Positions 43,909 through 52,604 of a stretch of 64,000 bases of DNA are shown here, one piece after another. Each line of letters starts with the position of its first letter. Position 1 is the first letter of the stretch. The notes beneath the pieces are model-generated. The model had not been told where the DNA came from and ran no database searches. It saw only the letters and a program-made list of their open reading frames with translations. The position numbers were made by a program, and so were the translations under genes. The DNA is taken from positions 1-64,000 of the forward strand of contig JACKHW010000009.1 in NCBI GenBank assembly GCA_020638795.1, in the 5' to 3' direction. The stretch is from Planctomycetota bacterium (GTDB taxonomy: Bacteria; Planctomycetota; UBA1135; GCA-002748355).

Positions 43909-44576
43909 GTTCACTTCCGACCAGCGATGACGAACGCATCGGTGCACTGCTCGAGCGTCATTGCAAGGGCGATGACGAAGCGACGAGCACGATCCTCGCA
44001 GAACACGGCCCGTGGCTGCGCAGGACGGTGCGTCGAAAGCTGACGGCCGACGTACGGCAGATGCTCGACACCGAGGACATCGTCCTCGAGACGTTCGAAG
44101 CGCTCCTACGCTTGCAGCCGCACTTCGTCCTTCGCTCGGTCGTCGACTTCCGCAACTACATGGCTCGTTGCATCCAGAATCGCATCTACGATCATCGCAA
44201 GAAAGCCAGCGTGCGTCCTGTCACCAGGCCGATGTACGCGATGGACGGCGCGGACAGCGACTCGCCGACGATCTACATGGGCGAGCCGAGCACGACGACG
44301 AGCGCGATGCCCATGAGCGGTGCGGTGCGGAACGAAGACGCCGCGATCGTGCGCCTCGCGCTCGCACTCCTGTCGACTCGAGATGCCGATGTGCTCTACC
44401 TCCGTCATTGGGAAGAGCTCACCTTTCCCGCGATCGGCGAACGACTCGGGATCAGCGAAGAAGCCGCGCGCAAAGCCTACGATCGTGCGATCCCCAAGCT
44501 CGCGCGAGCGATGATCGAGGTTCGGTCGGGGCGCTTCGATTCGATCGAGCAGCACCCCGACGAGCCGGACGACTAG
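43905..44576 (+). CDS. ECF-type sigma-70 factor coupled to kinase
   Basis: A 223-residue ECF sigma factor. Region 2: GPWLRRTVRRKLTADVRQML, DTEDIVLETFEALLRL, DFRNYMARCIQNRIYDHRKK. A 50-residue linker (MYAMDGADSDSPTIYMGEPS) is longer than usual. Region 4: DADVLYLRHWEELTFPAIGERLGIS then EEAARKAYDRAIPKLARAM. ATG 43905 overlaps the kinase stop (ATGA). Kinase-ECF pairs in Planctomycetota are thought to be regulated by phosphorylation instead of a classical anti-sigma, which fits here but is inferred. The Thr/Ser-rich linker would offer phosphorylation sites. Confidence 0.92.
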   Translation: MSSLPTSDDERIGALLERHCKGDDEATSTILAEHGPWLRRTVRRKLTADVRQMLDTEDIVLETFEALLRLQPHFVLRSVVDFRNYMARCIQNRIYDHRKKASVRPVTRPMYAMDGADSDSPTIYMGEPSTTTSAMPMSGAVRNEDAAIVRLALALLSTRDADVLYLRHWEELTFPAIGERLGISEEAARKAYDRAIPKLARAMIEVRSGRFDSIEQHPDEPDD

Positions 44577-44598
44577 TCGTTCCACGCGCACGGGTCGC

Positions 44599-45120
44599 TC
44601 AGTCCTTCGCTGCCAGTTGCACCGGAATCGCGAGCTTGCCGGTCATCGCCGCGTTGCCTTCGTCATCGTCCCCACTCCCGTCGACCCGAATCTCCAGGTC
44701 GCTGAAATAGGTGTTGGCCGGATCGACGTCGTTCCAGCTGTGGTTCTTGCCGCGCAGGCTCCCGGACACTTCGGGCTGGCGTTCGAGGATCGCGATCGCG
44801 CCGGCCGGCGCCGGGATCGAGAAGGGACGCGTGCCACGCAGGCGCGTGTGGTTCGTCTTCCCTTCGCGCACCGTGTAGATCACGATGCCGGTGATGCGCT
44901 GCTTCGCGCGGTCGAGCTGCAGTTGTTGCACCGACACGGTGTAGTGCGTGGTGCGGTTCTTCTTCGTGCAGACGTCCGCGTCATCGCCGCCGACCCAACG
45001 CGCCGACGTGACCGACACCGACCCGAAGGCCTCGCCCGTCGTCGTCCCTGCGCCATGAGAAGCGCCGAAGGGGCCGACACTCAGCGTCATGAACGCCCCG
45101 ATCCAAACAGATTGCATCAT
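44599..45120 (-). CDS. Small secreted protein
   Basis: A 173-residue protein with a signal peptide (QSVWIGAFMTLSVGPFGASHG). The start is at 45120 with GGAG upstream; another ATG lies one codon on. The mature part appears beta-rich (GSVSVTSARWVGGDDADVC, HYTVSVQQLQLDRAKQRITG, RPFSIPAPAGAIAI, YFSDLEIRVDGSG) with one Cys. No family recognised. It faces away from the large ELWxxDGT gene, sharing a 272-bp region that holds a 9-bp tandem repeat. It converges on the sigma gene, 22 bp away. Confidence 0.65.
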   Translation of the reverse strand: MMQSVWIGAFMTLSVGPFGASHGAGTTTGEAFGSVSVTSARWVGGDDADVCTKKNRTTHYTVSVQQLQLDRAKQRITGIVIYTVREGKTNHTRLRGTRPFSIPAPAGAIAILERQPEVSGSLRGKNHSWNDVDPANTYFSDLEIRVDGSGDDDEGNAAMTGKLAIPVQLAAKD

Positions 45121-45180
45121 GCTTCTTGCTCCTTGGTTTCTCGTGAACTCAGCGGAATACGCTGTTGAGAGAAGCAACGC

Positions 45181-45207
45181 GTGGAACGCGTGGAACGCGT
45201 AGAAGCG
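45181..45207. repeat. Short tandem repeat (9-bp unit)
   Basis: GTGGAACGC twice and GTAGAAGCG once, in the divergent region between the small secreted-protein and ELWxxDGT genes. Too short to assign a role. Confidence 0.5.
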
Positions 45208-45392
45208 GACACGCTCGGCAAAACAACCTTCGTCCCGCTTCGCGAGGCAGTTGTCAGCGACATCCCTGGATGCACGGCTGCCGATCTGCATTGCGACGTG
45301 GCGCCGCGGCTCTACGTCTCAAAAACGTAAACACGGTTGACGGAATGGAACCACTCGCGCGCTGGTGCTCTGTCCATACGGAGTCCACCACC

Positions 45393-48300
45393 ATGAACCA
45401 CATCTCTCGAACCTACGCGCTGGCCGGCGCACTCACCGGCATCGCAGCGGTCACGGCCGCCCAAACCGCGACTGAAGTTTGCGACATCAACAAAGTCGAA
45501 ACCGCCGTTTCCTCACAGCCCGAATCCAATGGTGCCGGCCGCGGCATGCTCCGGTGCGGCAACGCCTGGTATTTTTCCGCGTACACGTGGAAGTACGGGC
45601 GCGAACTCTGGCGAACGGACGGGACCTTGTCGGGCACACGACTCGTCGCCGACCTCTTTCCAGGCGCAGAGGATTCCGATCCGATCTCGTTTTGCTGCGG
45701 GAAGGACTCGAACGGTAACGACCTGCTGTTCTTCTTTGCGCGAACACCTACGGGCCTCAAAGCGTTCTTTACGGATGGCACGACTGCGGGGACGTCTTCC
45801 GGCACGTTGGCGAACATCCCATCGGGAACGACCCCCTTCTTCTTCAAAGGCCGCATCTACTATCCCGCACAGGGGAGCGGCACCGGCACGGAGCTCTTCA
45901 GTGCCGATGGCAAGGAACCGACCCACTCACTCGTCGCGGACATCTATCCGGGTTCTGCCTCCAGCTATCCCGGACAATTCATCGCGAGCGTGGACGGTCA
46001 ATCGTTCTACTTCTCTGCGGCCGATGGCTACTCGTCTCCGGCAAGAGGACAAGAACTCTGGATCAGCGACGGAAGCTCCGCGGGCACCAAGTTGCTCGCC
46101 GACATCGTCCCGGGAACCGGAAGCTCGTCACCACAGCACTTCACCAACTTCAAGGGCAAGACCCTGTTCGTCGCTTACACCCCGACCTCCGGTACCGAAC
46201 TCTGGACGACGGACGGCACGAGTGCGGGCACGACGCTCTTCGCGGACCTCAATCCCGGGTCAGCGTCCTCGGGACCGAACTTGGCGCTCCAAGAGCTCTA
46301 CGGCGGCGAACTGTTCTTCACGGCCGCGGACGCGGCGACGGGCACCGAACTCTGGAAGACCGACGGAACACCAGCGGGAACCGTGCTCGCCGCGGACCTT
46401 GCGCCCGGTACGAATGGAAGCTTTCCGCGCGAACTCTGTGCGATCGGCACGACGCTGTTCGTGAGCGCCAACCGTGGCGAGCTCTTCGCATACACGAGCT
46501 CAGGAGCGACGTCGCTTCGACCAACGGACGCGTATGACAACAAGAGCATGCAGGAGTGTCGAGGCAAGCTCTTGTTCCTTGGCTTCGACGCGACCATCGG
46601 GCAGTCGCTGTACGTTTCGGACGGAACCGTAGCTGGCACGACATTGCTGCGATCCGGCTTGCAGTACTACTCCATTCCAACGCTCCTGTCGGATGGTCGC
46701 TGCTTGTTCGTCGCGAGCGAGGGCGACACACCTCCATTGCCGGGAACGGAGTTCTGGATCAGTGACGCCACGATTGCCGGCACGCAGTTGTGGACCGACC
46801 TCGAACCCGGTGTGAGCACGGCTGACGGCATCAATTCGATCATGGCCAGCAGTTGGGGTACGCACCTCGCCTTCTTCGCGAACGACGGCGTGACGGGCAG
46901 CGAGCCATACGTCTGGTCACGGACCGGCGGTTGTATCCAACTGGCAGATCTCAGGCTCGGCGGAAGCAGCCAAGCGGCTGCTCTCGAACTCGTGACATGT
47001 GGCGACCTCCTGTACTTCCGAGCCTCGACGTCCACACAGGGCATCGAACTCATTCAGACGGACGGCACGCCCGCCGGCACGATCGTTCACGATCTCTATC
47101 CGGGCAGCGGCTCATCGTCTCCGGGCCAAATGACGGTCTGGAACAACAAGCTGTACTTCGTGGCCGACAACGGCAGCACGGGCTCCGAAGTCTTCGTTGC
47201 CGACCCGGTGACGAAAAGCGTCTCGCTTCTCAAGGACATCTATCCTGGCCGAAACACCGGCGTGGGGCCGGGGTCGTTCACACGATGCCAGGACAAGCTC
47301 TTCTTCGTACACTCGACGCCAGGCGAAGGCGCTGAACTGTGGGTCACCGACGGAACCGAAGCCGGTACCGTTCTCGTCAAGGACATCAACGTGGGCACCG
47401 CGTCGTCGTCACCCGCGGATCTCACGTGTTGCGGTGGAAAACTACTGTTTTCCGCACTCGATGCGACGAACGGCAGAGAGCTTTGGGAAAGCGACGGCAC
47501 GAGTTCGGGTACCAGGCTCGTGGCGGACATTCGAGCCGGTACGCTCTCGTCGTCACCAACGAAGCTCACCTGCTGCAACGTCACCACGAACCAAACTCGA
47601 CTCTTCTTTTCGGCGAACGACGGCGCGAATGGTACCGAACTCTGGTCCTACGACGGGACGACCACCGCGCTCGTCAAGGACATCAACAGCGGTAGCCTGA
47701 GCAGTTCCCCCACCCAGCTCACGTGCATCGATGGCACGCTCTACTTCGTCGCGACCGACAGCGTGGCTGGCTACGAGGCGTGGACGTCGGACGGCACGTC
47801 CCAGGGCACCGTCCGGCTCGCGGACATCACACCCGGTACGGGCACTGGTGTTTCGACATCCGTCGTATTCGTCGCATGCGGTGATCGCGTCTTCTTCGCC
47901 GCTGGCGACACGACGTCGAATACCGGAACGGGTAGCGAGCTCTACGTCACCGATGGCACGCCCGCGAACACGAAGCTCGTCAAGGACATCTACCCTGGCA
48001 GTGTCGGCTCCTTCCCATCTCGCATGGTCTGTGCTGGCGATCGCGTGTATTTCACGGCTCAAGAGCCGACGACGGGTCGAGAACTGTGGGTGTCGGACGG
48101 CTCCGAATCCGGTACGAACCTCGTGACAGACATCAATCCGGACTCCCTGAGTTCGAATCCCGACCAATTGGCGTTCGTCGATGGCTCGTTGCTGTTCTTC
48201 GCGAGGAGTCTCGAGCACGGCGCCGAACTCTGGCGAGTCGAGTGCGCAGGGTCAGTCGTCCAAGAGCTGGGTCCCGGATGCGACGCGATCGAGCTGACCT

Positions 48301-48641
48301 GCACACCACTCGAACTCGGGAAGAAGGCGACGATGCGCGGCCACAACGTCCCGGATTCGGCGACCCACATCGGCTTGTCGCTGCTGAGTCTGCCGCGCGT
48401 GCGGCCAACCTTCGACGGCGTGCGCTTCGATGCGGGATGTTGGAACTGGATCGATGCGGGCAGCTTCATCCACATCACGACGCACACGACCTCACCCGAT
48501 TGGGTCAATCCGAACCTCGAGGTCCCGAACGACCCAACGCTGCGCTGTCTGACCGTGGTCATGCAGACTTGGTATTTGAACCGCAGCAGTGGTGTTCCCG
48601 TCAAGACGTCGACGGGCATCATGCTCAGCATCGGCCAGTAG
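45393..48641 (+). CDS. Giant secreted ELWxxDGT-repeat protein
   Basis: A 1082-residue exported protein. The start at 45393 has CGGAG upstream and a signal peptide (ALAGALTGIAAVTAAQ). About 18 tandem units follow the ELWxxDGT pattern: e.g. ELWRTDGTLSGTRLVADLFPG, ELWTTDGTSAGTTLFADLNPG, ELWESDGTSSGTRLVADIRAG, ELWVTDGTEAGTVLVKDINVG, ELWVSDGSESGTNLVTDINPD, separated by LT.....LyF.A-type strands. Such units probably form beta-propeller blades or a solenoid. A Cys-bearing C-terminal domain (GPGCDAIELTC, FDAGCWNWID) resembles tails of other exported proteins here. The role is surface or extracellular and otherwise unknown. Confidence 0.92.
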   Translation: MNHISRTYALAGALTGIAAVTAAQTATEVCDINKVETAVSSQPESNGAGRGMLRCGNAWYFSAYTWKYGRELWRTDGTLSGTRLVADLFPGAEDSDPISFCCGKDSNGNDLLFFFARTPTGLKAFFTDGTTAGTSSGTLANIPSGTTPFFFKGRIYYPAQGSGTGTELFSADGKEPTHSLVADIYPGSASSYPGQFIASVDGQSFYFSAADGYSSPARGQELWISDGSSAGTKLLADIVPGTGSSSPQHFTNFKGKTLFVAYTPTSGTELWTTDGTSAGTTLFADLNPGSASSGPNLALQELYGGELFFTAADAATGTELWKTDGTPAGTVLAADLAPGTNGSFPRELCAIGTTLFVSANRGELFAYTSSGATSLRPTDAYDNKSMQECRGKLLFLGFDATIGQSLYVSDGTVAGTTLLRSGLQYYSIPTLLSDGRCLFVASEGDTPPLPGTEFWISDATIAGTQLWTDLEPGVSTADGINSIMASSWGTHLAFFANDGVTGSEPYVWSRTGGCIQLADLRLGGSSQAAALELVTCGDLLYFRASTSTQGIELIQTDGTPAGTIVHDLYPGSGSSSPGQMTVWNNKLYFVADNGSTGSEVFVADPVTKSVSLLKDIYPGRNTGVGPGSFTRCQDKLFFVHSTPGEGAELWVTDGTEAGTVLVKDINVGTASSSPADLTCCGGKLLFSALDATNGRELWESDGTSSGTRLVADIRAGTLSSSPTKLTCCNVTTNQTRLFFSANDGANGTELWSYDGTTTALVKDINSGSLSSSPTQLTCIDGTLYFVATDSVAGYEAWTSDGTSQGTVRLADITPGTGTGVSTSVVFVACGDRVFFAAGDTTSNTGTGSELYVTDGTPANTKLVKDIYPGSVGSFPSRMVCAGDRVYFTAQEPTTGRELWVSDGSESGTNLVTDINPDSLSSNPDQLAFVDGSLLFFARSLEHGAELWRVECAGSVVQELGPGCDAIELTCTPLELGKKATMRGHNVPDSATHIGLSLLSLPRVRPTFDGVRFDAGCWNWIDAGSFIHITTHTTSPDWVNPNLEVPNDPTLRCLTVVMQTWYLNRSSGVPVKTSTGIMLSIGQ

Positions 48642-48723
48642 TGTGGACGAGATTCGCTCCGCACACGCCCAGTGGACGTGGTAGAGAGCGATACTGAGCC
48701 GGGGGCGAGTCCGGAGCACACGT

Positions 48724-51700
48724 ATGAAGCCGCCGCACGACACGACTTCCGACGACGAGTCCGACGATGAGCAAGACGCCGCCACGCGGATCTTCGACAC
48801 GTGGATCTCACGCGAAGCGCACACCAATCACGCGGAGTTGGAACGCTTGTGCGAGGCGCATCCAGAACACGCCAAGGTGCTGCGACGATCATGGAAGCAC
48901 TATCAAGTCGCGCGTCAGCTCATCGAGGATCTCGGACCTGCAAGAGCCAGCGACGACTTGGTCCAAGCGATTCGTTCGCTCGCCCTCGCACCCACGCGCT
49001 TCACCCCCGAGCGCACGATCGGGCGCGGCGGCATGTGCACCGTCGAGGAGATCACCGAAGGGCGACTCGGTCGTCGGCTTGCGCGCAAGTCGTTGCCCAT
49101 TTCCTTACGCGAAACGCGGCTGTCGGGACACGAACTGCGGCGACTCGCGCGCTTCGTGCTCGAAGCGCGAATCGGCAGCCGGCTTCGGCATCCTTCGATC
49201 CCGCAAGTGTTCGAGTTCGGTCTCGACGATCAGGATCGCCCCTTCTTGGTGCTTCCACTCGTCGATGGCGTCAGCTTCGCGGAGATCATCCGCCGCTATC
49301 ACGACGGCGATACGGCTTGGCGATTGACTCGTGTCTTGAGTGTCGTGATGACGGTGTGCAGCGCGATCTCGCACGCACACTCGGTCGGTATTCTGCACCG
49401 AGATCTCAAACCCGAGAACATCATGGTCGGACGCTTCGGCGAAACGATGGTCCTCGACTGGGGTCTCGCGAAGCGAATCGGCGACATCGAAACCGGGCCG
49501 ATCGATGATCTCGACGAAATGCTCGACGAGTCACGAACGATCGATGGCGACGTCGTGGGCACTCCGGCGTTCATGGCTCCAGAACACGCGCGCGGGGATT
49601 CGATCTTGGACCCCGCAAGTGATCAGTACCAGATCGGAGCACTGCTCTACGCGCTCCTTGCCGGTAAGCGGCCGTTCGAGGACATGCCGGAGGCGACGAA
49701 TGCTCGCACGATCGTCGAGGCCGTCGCGTCTTCCGCCCCGACGCCACTATCGACGCTCGCCAGCCAGGCTCCCCCGGAACTCGTCGCAATCACCGAGAAG
49801 GCCATGGCACGAAACCCGACCGATCGTTACGCATCCGTCGAGGACTTGGCCATGGACGTGCGTGCGTTCTTGGAACAGCGCGTCGTTCGAGCCCACGATA
49901 CGGGTGCACTCGCGACGTCGAGGAAGTGGATCCTGCGGAATCGTGGAGTATCGATCGCGGCGGCATCACTGATCGCCGTCGTGATCGGCGGACTCTCGAC
50001 GATCCTGCTTCTCCAAACGTCGTGGAGCAAGAAGCTGACGACCGCGAATGCCGAGCTTCGAGACGCACTCGCAGGATCGTCGCGGCGACTCGACGCTCTG
50101 GAACGCGAGAACTACGTGAATGCGATCCAGAGCGTTCAGGTCGGCATGAGGGCCGGGCAAAGACGTAGCGAACTCGTCGCGTTGCTCGACTCGCTTCCCG
50201 AACGGCTTCGAGGGATCGAATGGTCGTGGTTGCACCGACAAACCGACACGAGTGCGGCACGGGTCGCTGATTGTGGCAAGTGGTTCCTAGCCGTTGCACC
50301 GGATCAAGAACACTTCGCCACGTGCACGGAATCCGGCGTTGCGAAGCTCTGGAAAATCACACCGATGAGTCTCGTCACGGAGCGCGCTGTCCCCCTACGC
50401 ATCGGCGGGCCCTCCGTGTTTCGGCCGGATGGGAACGAGCTGCTGTTTCTCGCGCATGATCGGATGACTCGAGTGCGCATGCCGAGCCTCGAAACGATCC
50501 GGGAATTCGTCATCGACGGCGTCAATCTGCGCGCGGCTTGTTACTCGTCTGACGGGCGACGCGTCTTCCTCGCGGGTCGCATGAACTTCGCACTTGTCGT
50601 CGATGCAGAGAACGGGACCGAGATCGCAAGATTGCCGTTGCGTGACGGCTTGGAAAACATCGTCGCGATCGATCACAGCCGCGAGCGCTTGGCCGTCGCA
50701 AGCTGGACGGGCTCCGTACGCATCTTCGATACGAAGACTTACGCACTCGTACACGAACTCTCGCGACCGACATGGCGTGGTGCGCCCGTGCAGTTCGCCA
50801 CCGATGGAACTCTCCACGTCATGAGTGCGCACGCTGCGATCCATCGCTTCGATCTCGACGAGAAACGACCTTTGGCCATGATCCAAGTCGGCCAGGGTGA
50901 AGACGTGCATTACCGACAAGCCGTCGATCCGACGGGACGGCTCCATATCCGTGCGATCGGAGCCTCGGCCTTCCTGACGGACCTCACGACCAATCGTGTC
51001 GTGGGAATCGGCGTCGGCCATGACGCGGCGATCGGACCGATTCACTTCGTGCCCGATCGCCACGGAGTACTGACGCTCGCGGTCGACGGTGAGGTGCGCT
51101 TCTGGCACGAGCACAAAGGCCAAATGATGCGACGCATTCCGGTCGGCAGCGAGGTCTCGTCCATTGCAGCAACCAAGGACTTTCATACTGTCTACGCGGC
51201 GATTCTCTCGAGAGGCATCGGCATCTTCGATTTCGGTGCCATCGACGACGGAACGACCCCAGCGATTCGCTGGATTCCCATGAGCGCGCGTCGCCACAAC
51301 AGCCTCGCTCTTTCTCCCGACGAGACCACGCTTGCGGTGCGGAACGGTGCGGACTTCCGTGTGTCCCTCGTCCACCTTCCCGGCGGAAACGTCGAGCGAC
51401 TCGAACGTGGGCCAGTGAGCGCGATCGCATGGCACGATCAATCACTGCTCGTGACGGAACGAGGAACGAACTCCGTGGCCGCATACGGTCGTGACGGAAG
51501 GCGACGATGGACCCTGTCGCCCGGGTTCGAAGCATCCAGCATCGCTGTCCACAACGACACGATCGCAGTGGCTGGACCAGCGCGAGACGTCGGCGCGTGG
51601 GCGTTGCGTGAAAACGGCGACGGTACACCCGGACTCGAGCAGCTCTGGCGGACGGTCGCATCCGAGCCACCGGCTTCGATTGCATTCTCTGGTGATGGCA

Positions 51701-51999
51701 TGCTGCTCAGCTGCGCACTTCGGAGTGGAAGAGTCGAGCTACGCCGATCGAGCGACGGCGACGTATCCAGCATCATGGTGGGTCACAACGGACACATCGC
51801 CGGAATCCAGTGGGCGAAGGACCGAATGATCACGTCCTCGGCGGACTCCACCCTACGCATCTGGAGACAGCAGGACGGTCGAGAACTCATGCGGTGCACG
51901 CCGGATGCTGCGTGGCTCTCCAATGTCCTGATCGACAGCGACAAGCACACGATCATCGTCGGCAGTGAATATGGCATCCTGCATGCCTGGAGGTTTTGA
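48724..51999 (+). CDS. Hanks-type Ser/Thr kinase with WD40-like outer domain
   Basis: A 1091-residue membrane kinase. Kinase domain about 95-370: TIGRGGMCTVEEITEG (P-loop, atypical), RRLARKSLP (likely K122), HRDLKPENIM (D227), LDWGLAKR (DWG in place of DFG, 245-247), AFMAPEHARG, YQIGALLYALL. One TM (SIAAASLIAVVIGGLSTILLL, about 410-430), then a 650-residue outer region with WD40-like blades (TESGVAKLWKITPMSL, HEHKGQMMRRIPVG, GHIAGIQWAKDRMITSSADSTLRIWRQ). Its TGA overlaps the next ATG (TGATG), so it is coupled to an ECF sigma gene. It resembles the pair at 42214 but with a different sensor. Confidence 0.93.
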   Translation: MKPPHDTTSDDESDDEQDAATRIFDTWISREAHTNHAELERLCEAHPEHAKVLRRSWKHYQVARQLIEDLGPARASDDLVQAIRSLALAPTRFTPERTIGRGGMCTVEEITEGRLGRRLARKSLPISLRETRLSGHELRRLARFVLEARIGSRLRHPSIPQVFEFGLDDQDRPFLVLPLVDGVSFAEIIRRYHDGDTAWRLTRVLSVVMTVCSAISHAHSVGILHRDLKPENIMVGRFGETMVLDWGLAKRIGDIETGPIDDLDEMLDESRTIDGDVVGTPAFMAPEHARGDSILDPASDQYQIGALLYALLAGKRPFEDMPEATNARTIVEAVASSAPTPLSTLASQAPPELVAITEKAMARNPTDRYASVEDLAMDVRAFLEQRVVRAHDTGALATSRKWILRNRGVSIAAASLIAVVIGGLSTILLLQTSWSKKLTTANAELRDALAGSSRRLDALERENYVNAIQSVQVGMRAGQRRSELVALLDSLPERLRGIEWSWLHRQTDTSAARVADCGKWFLAVAPDQEHFATCTESGVAKLWKITPMSLVTERAVPLRIGGPSVFRPDGNELLFLAHDRMTRVRMPSLETIREFVIDGVNLRAACYSSDGRRVFLAGRMNFALVVDAENGTEIARLPLRDGLENIVAIDHSRERLAVASWTGSVRIFDTKTYALVHELSRPTWRGAPVQFATDGTLHVMSAHAAIHRFDLDEKRPLAMIQVGQGEDVHYRQAVDPTGRLHIRAIGASAFLTDLTTNRVVGIGVGHDAAIGPIHFVPDRHGVLTLAVDGEVRFWHEHKGQMMRRIPVGSEVSSIAATKDFHTVYAAILSRGIGIFDFGAIDDGTTPAIRWIPMSARRHNSLALSPDETTLAVRNGADFRVSLVHLPGGNVERLERGPVSAIAWHDQSLLVTERGTNSVAAYGRDGRRRWTLSPGFEASSIAVHNDTIAVAGPARDVGAWALRENGDGTPGLEQLWRTVASEPPASIAFSGDGMLLSCALRSGRVELRRSSDGDVSSIMVGHNGHIAGIQWAKDRMITSSADSTLRIWRQQDGRELMRCTPDAAWLSNVLIDSDKHTIIVGSEYGILHAWRF

Positions 52000-52604
52000 T
52001 GGCGACGGCCGAGTTCACACGAACCGTCGAGCTCCTTCGAGCCGCCCAAGCCGGCGACGACGCGAGCCTACGACGGCTCGTCGAACGCTACCGACCGAGG
52101 ATCCTCGAACGCGTACGCCGGCTCATGAGTCAAAACGTGAGGCGATGGGCCGAATCGGTGGACTTCGCGCAGATGGTGCTCGTCGACTTCTTGAGCGAGT
52201 ACGAACGCTTGGAGATCGAAGACGAAAAGTCCTTGATGCGTTGGTTGACGGCGGTAGCACGCAACACGATCCGCGACGAAGCGAGACGAAGACGTGCACG
52301 TGGGATCGACACGTTGATCGATGGTTCCCTTCCCGCGGCGGATCATGGATTCGAGCCGATACGACGTTCTGGCACGGCGTCGCGTGTCGGAACACCGCCG
52401 AGCCACGCAGATCGAAGCGAGCAGAATGCGCGTCTGCACGAAGCTCTGACCTGTCTGTCGCCAGAATCCCTCGCTGTCGTTCGAGGACGCATGGCGGGGC
52501 GCACGTTCCGCGACATCGCCGGCTCGATCGGCAAGAGCGAGAATGCAACGCAATTGATCCACGCGCGCGCACTGCGCAAGCTTGGGCAAATCCTGGGGGA
52601 CTAG
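51999..52604 (+). CDS. ECF-type sigma-70 factor coupled to WD40 kinase
   Basis: A 201-residue ECF sigma factor. ATG 51999 lies in TGATG with GGAGG six nt upstream, so the start is secure. Region 2: LVERYRPRILERVRRLMSQN, ESVDFAQMVLVDFLSEYERL, LMRWLTAVARNTIRDEARRR. Region 4: LSPESLAVVRGRMAGRTFRDIAGSIGKSE then NATQLIHARALRKLGQIL. It follows the kinase directly and is likely under its control (inferred). Its TAG stop overlaps the stop of the convergent oxidoreductase gene in a CTAG. Confidence 0.92.
   Translation: MATAEFTRTVELLRAAQAGDDASLRRLVERYRPRILERVRRLMSQNVRRWAESVDFAQMVLVDFLSEYERLEIEDEKSLMRWLTAVARNTIRDEARRRRARGIDTLIDGSLPAADHGFEPIRRSGTASRVGTPPSHADRSEQNARLHEALTCLSPESLAVVRGRMAGRTFRDIAGSIGKSENATQLIHARALRKLGQILGD

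Noticed and set aside
45393..48641. Regular spacing of similar segments considered as a CRISPR-like array
   Set aside because: The units are in-frame ELWxxDGT protein repeats with variable DNA sequence and no constant repeats or spacers.
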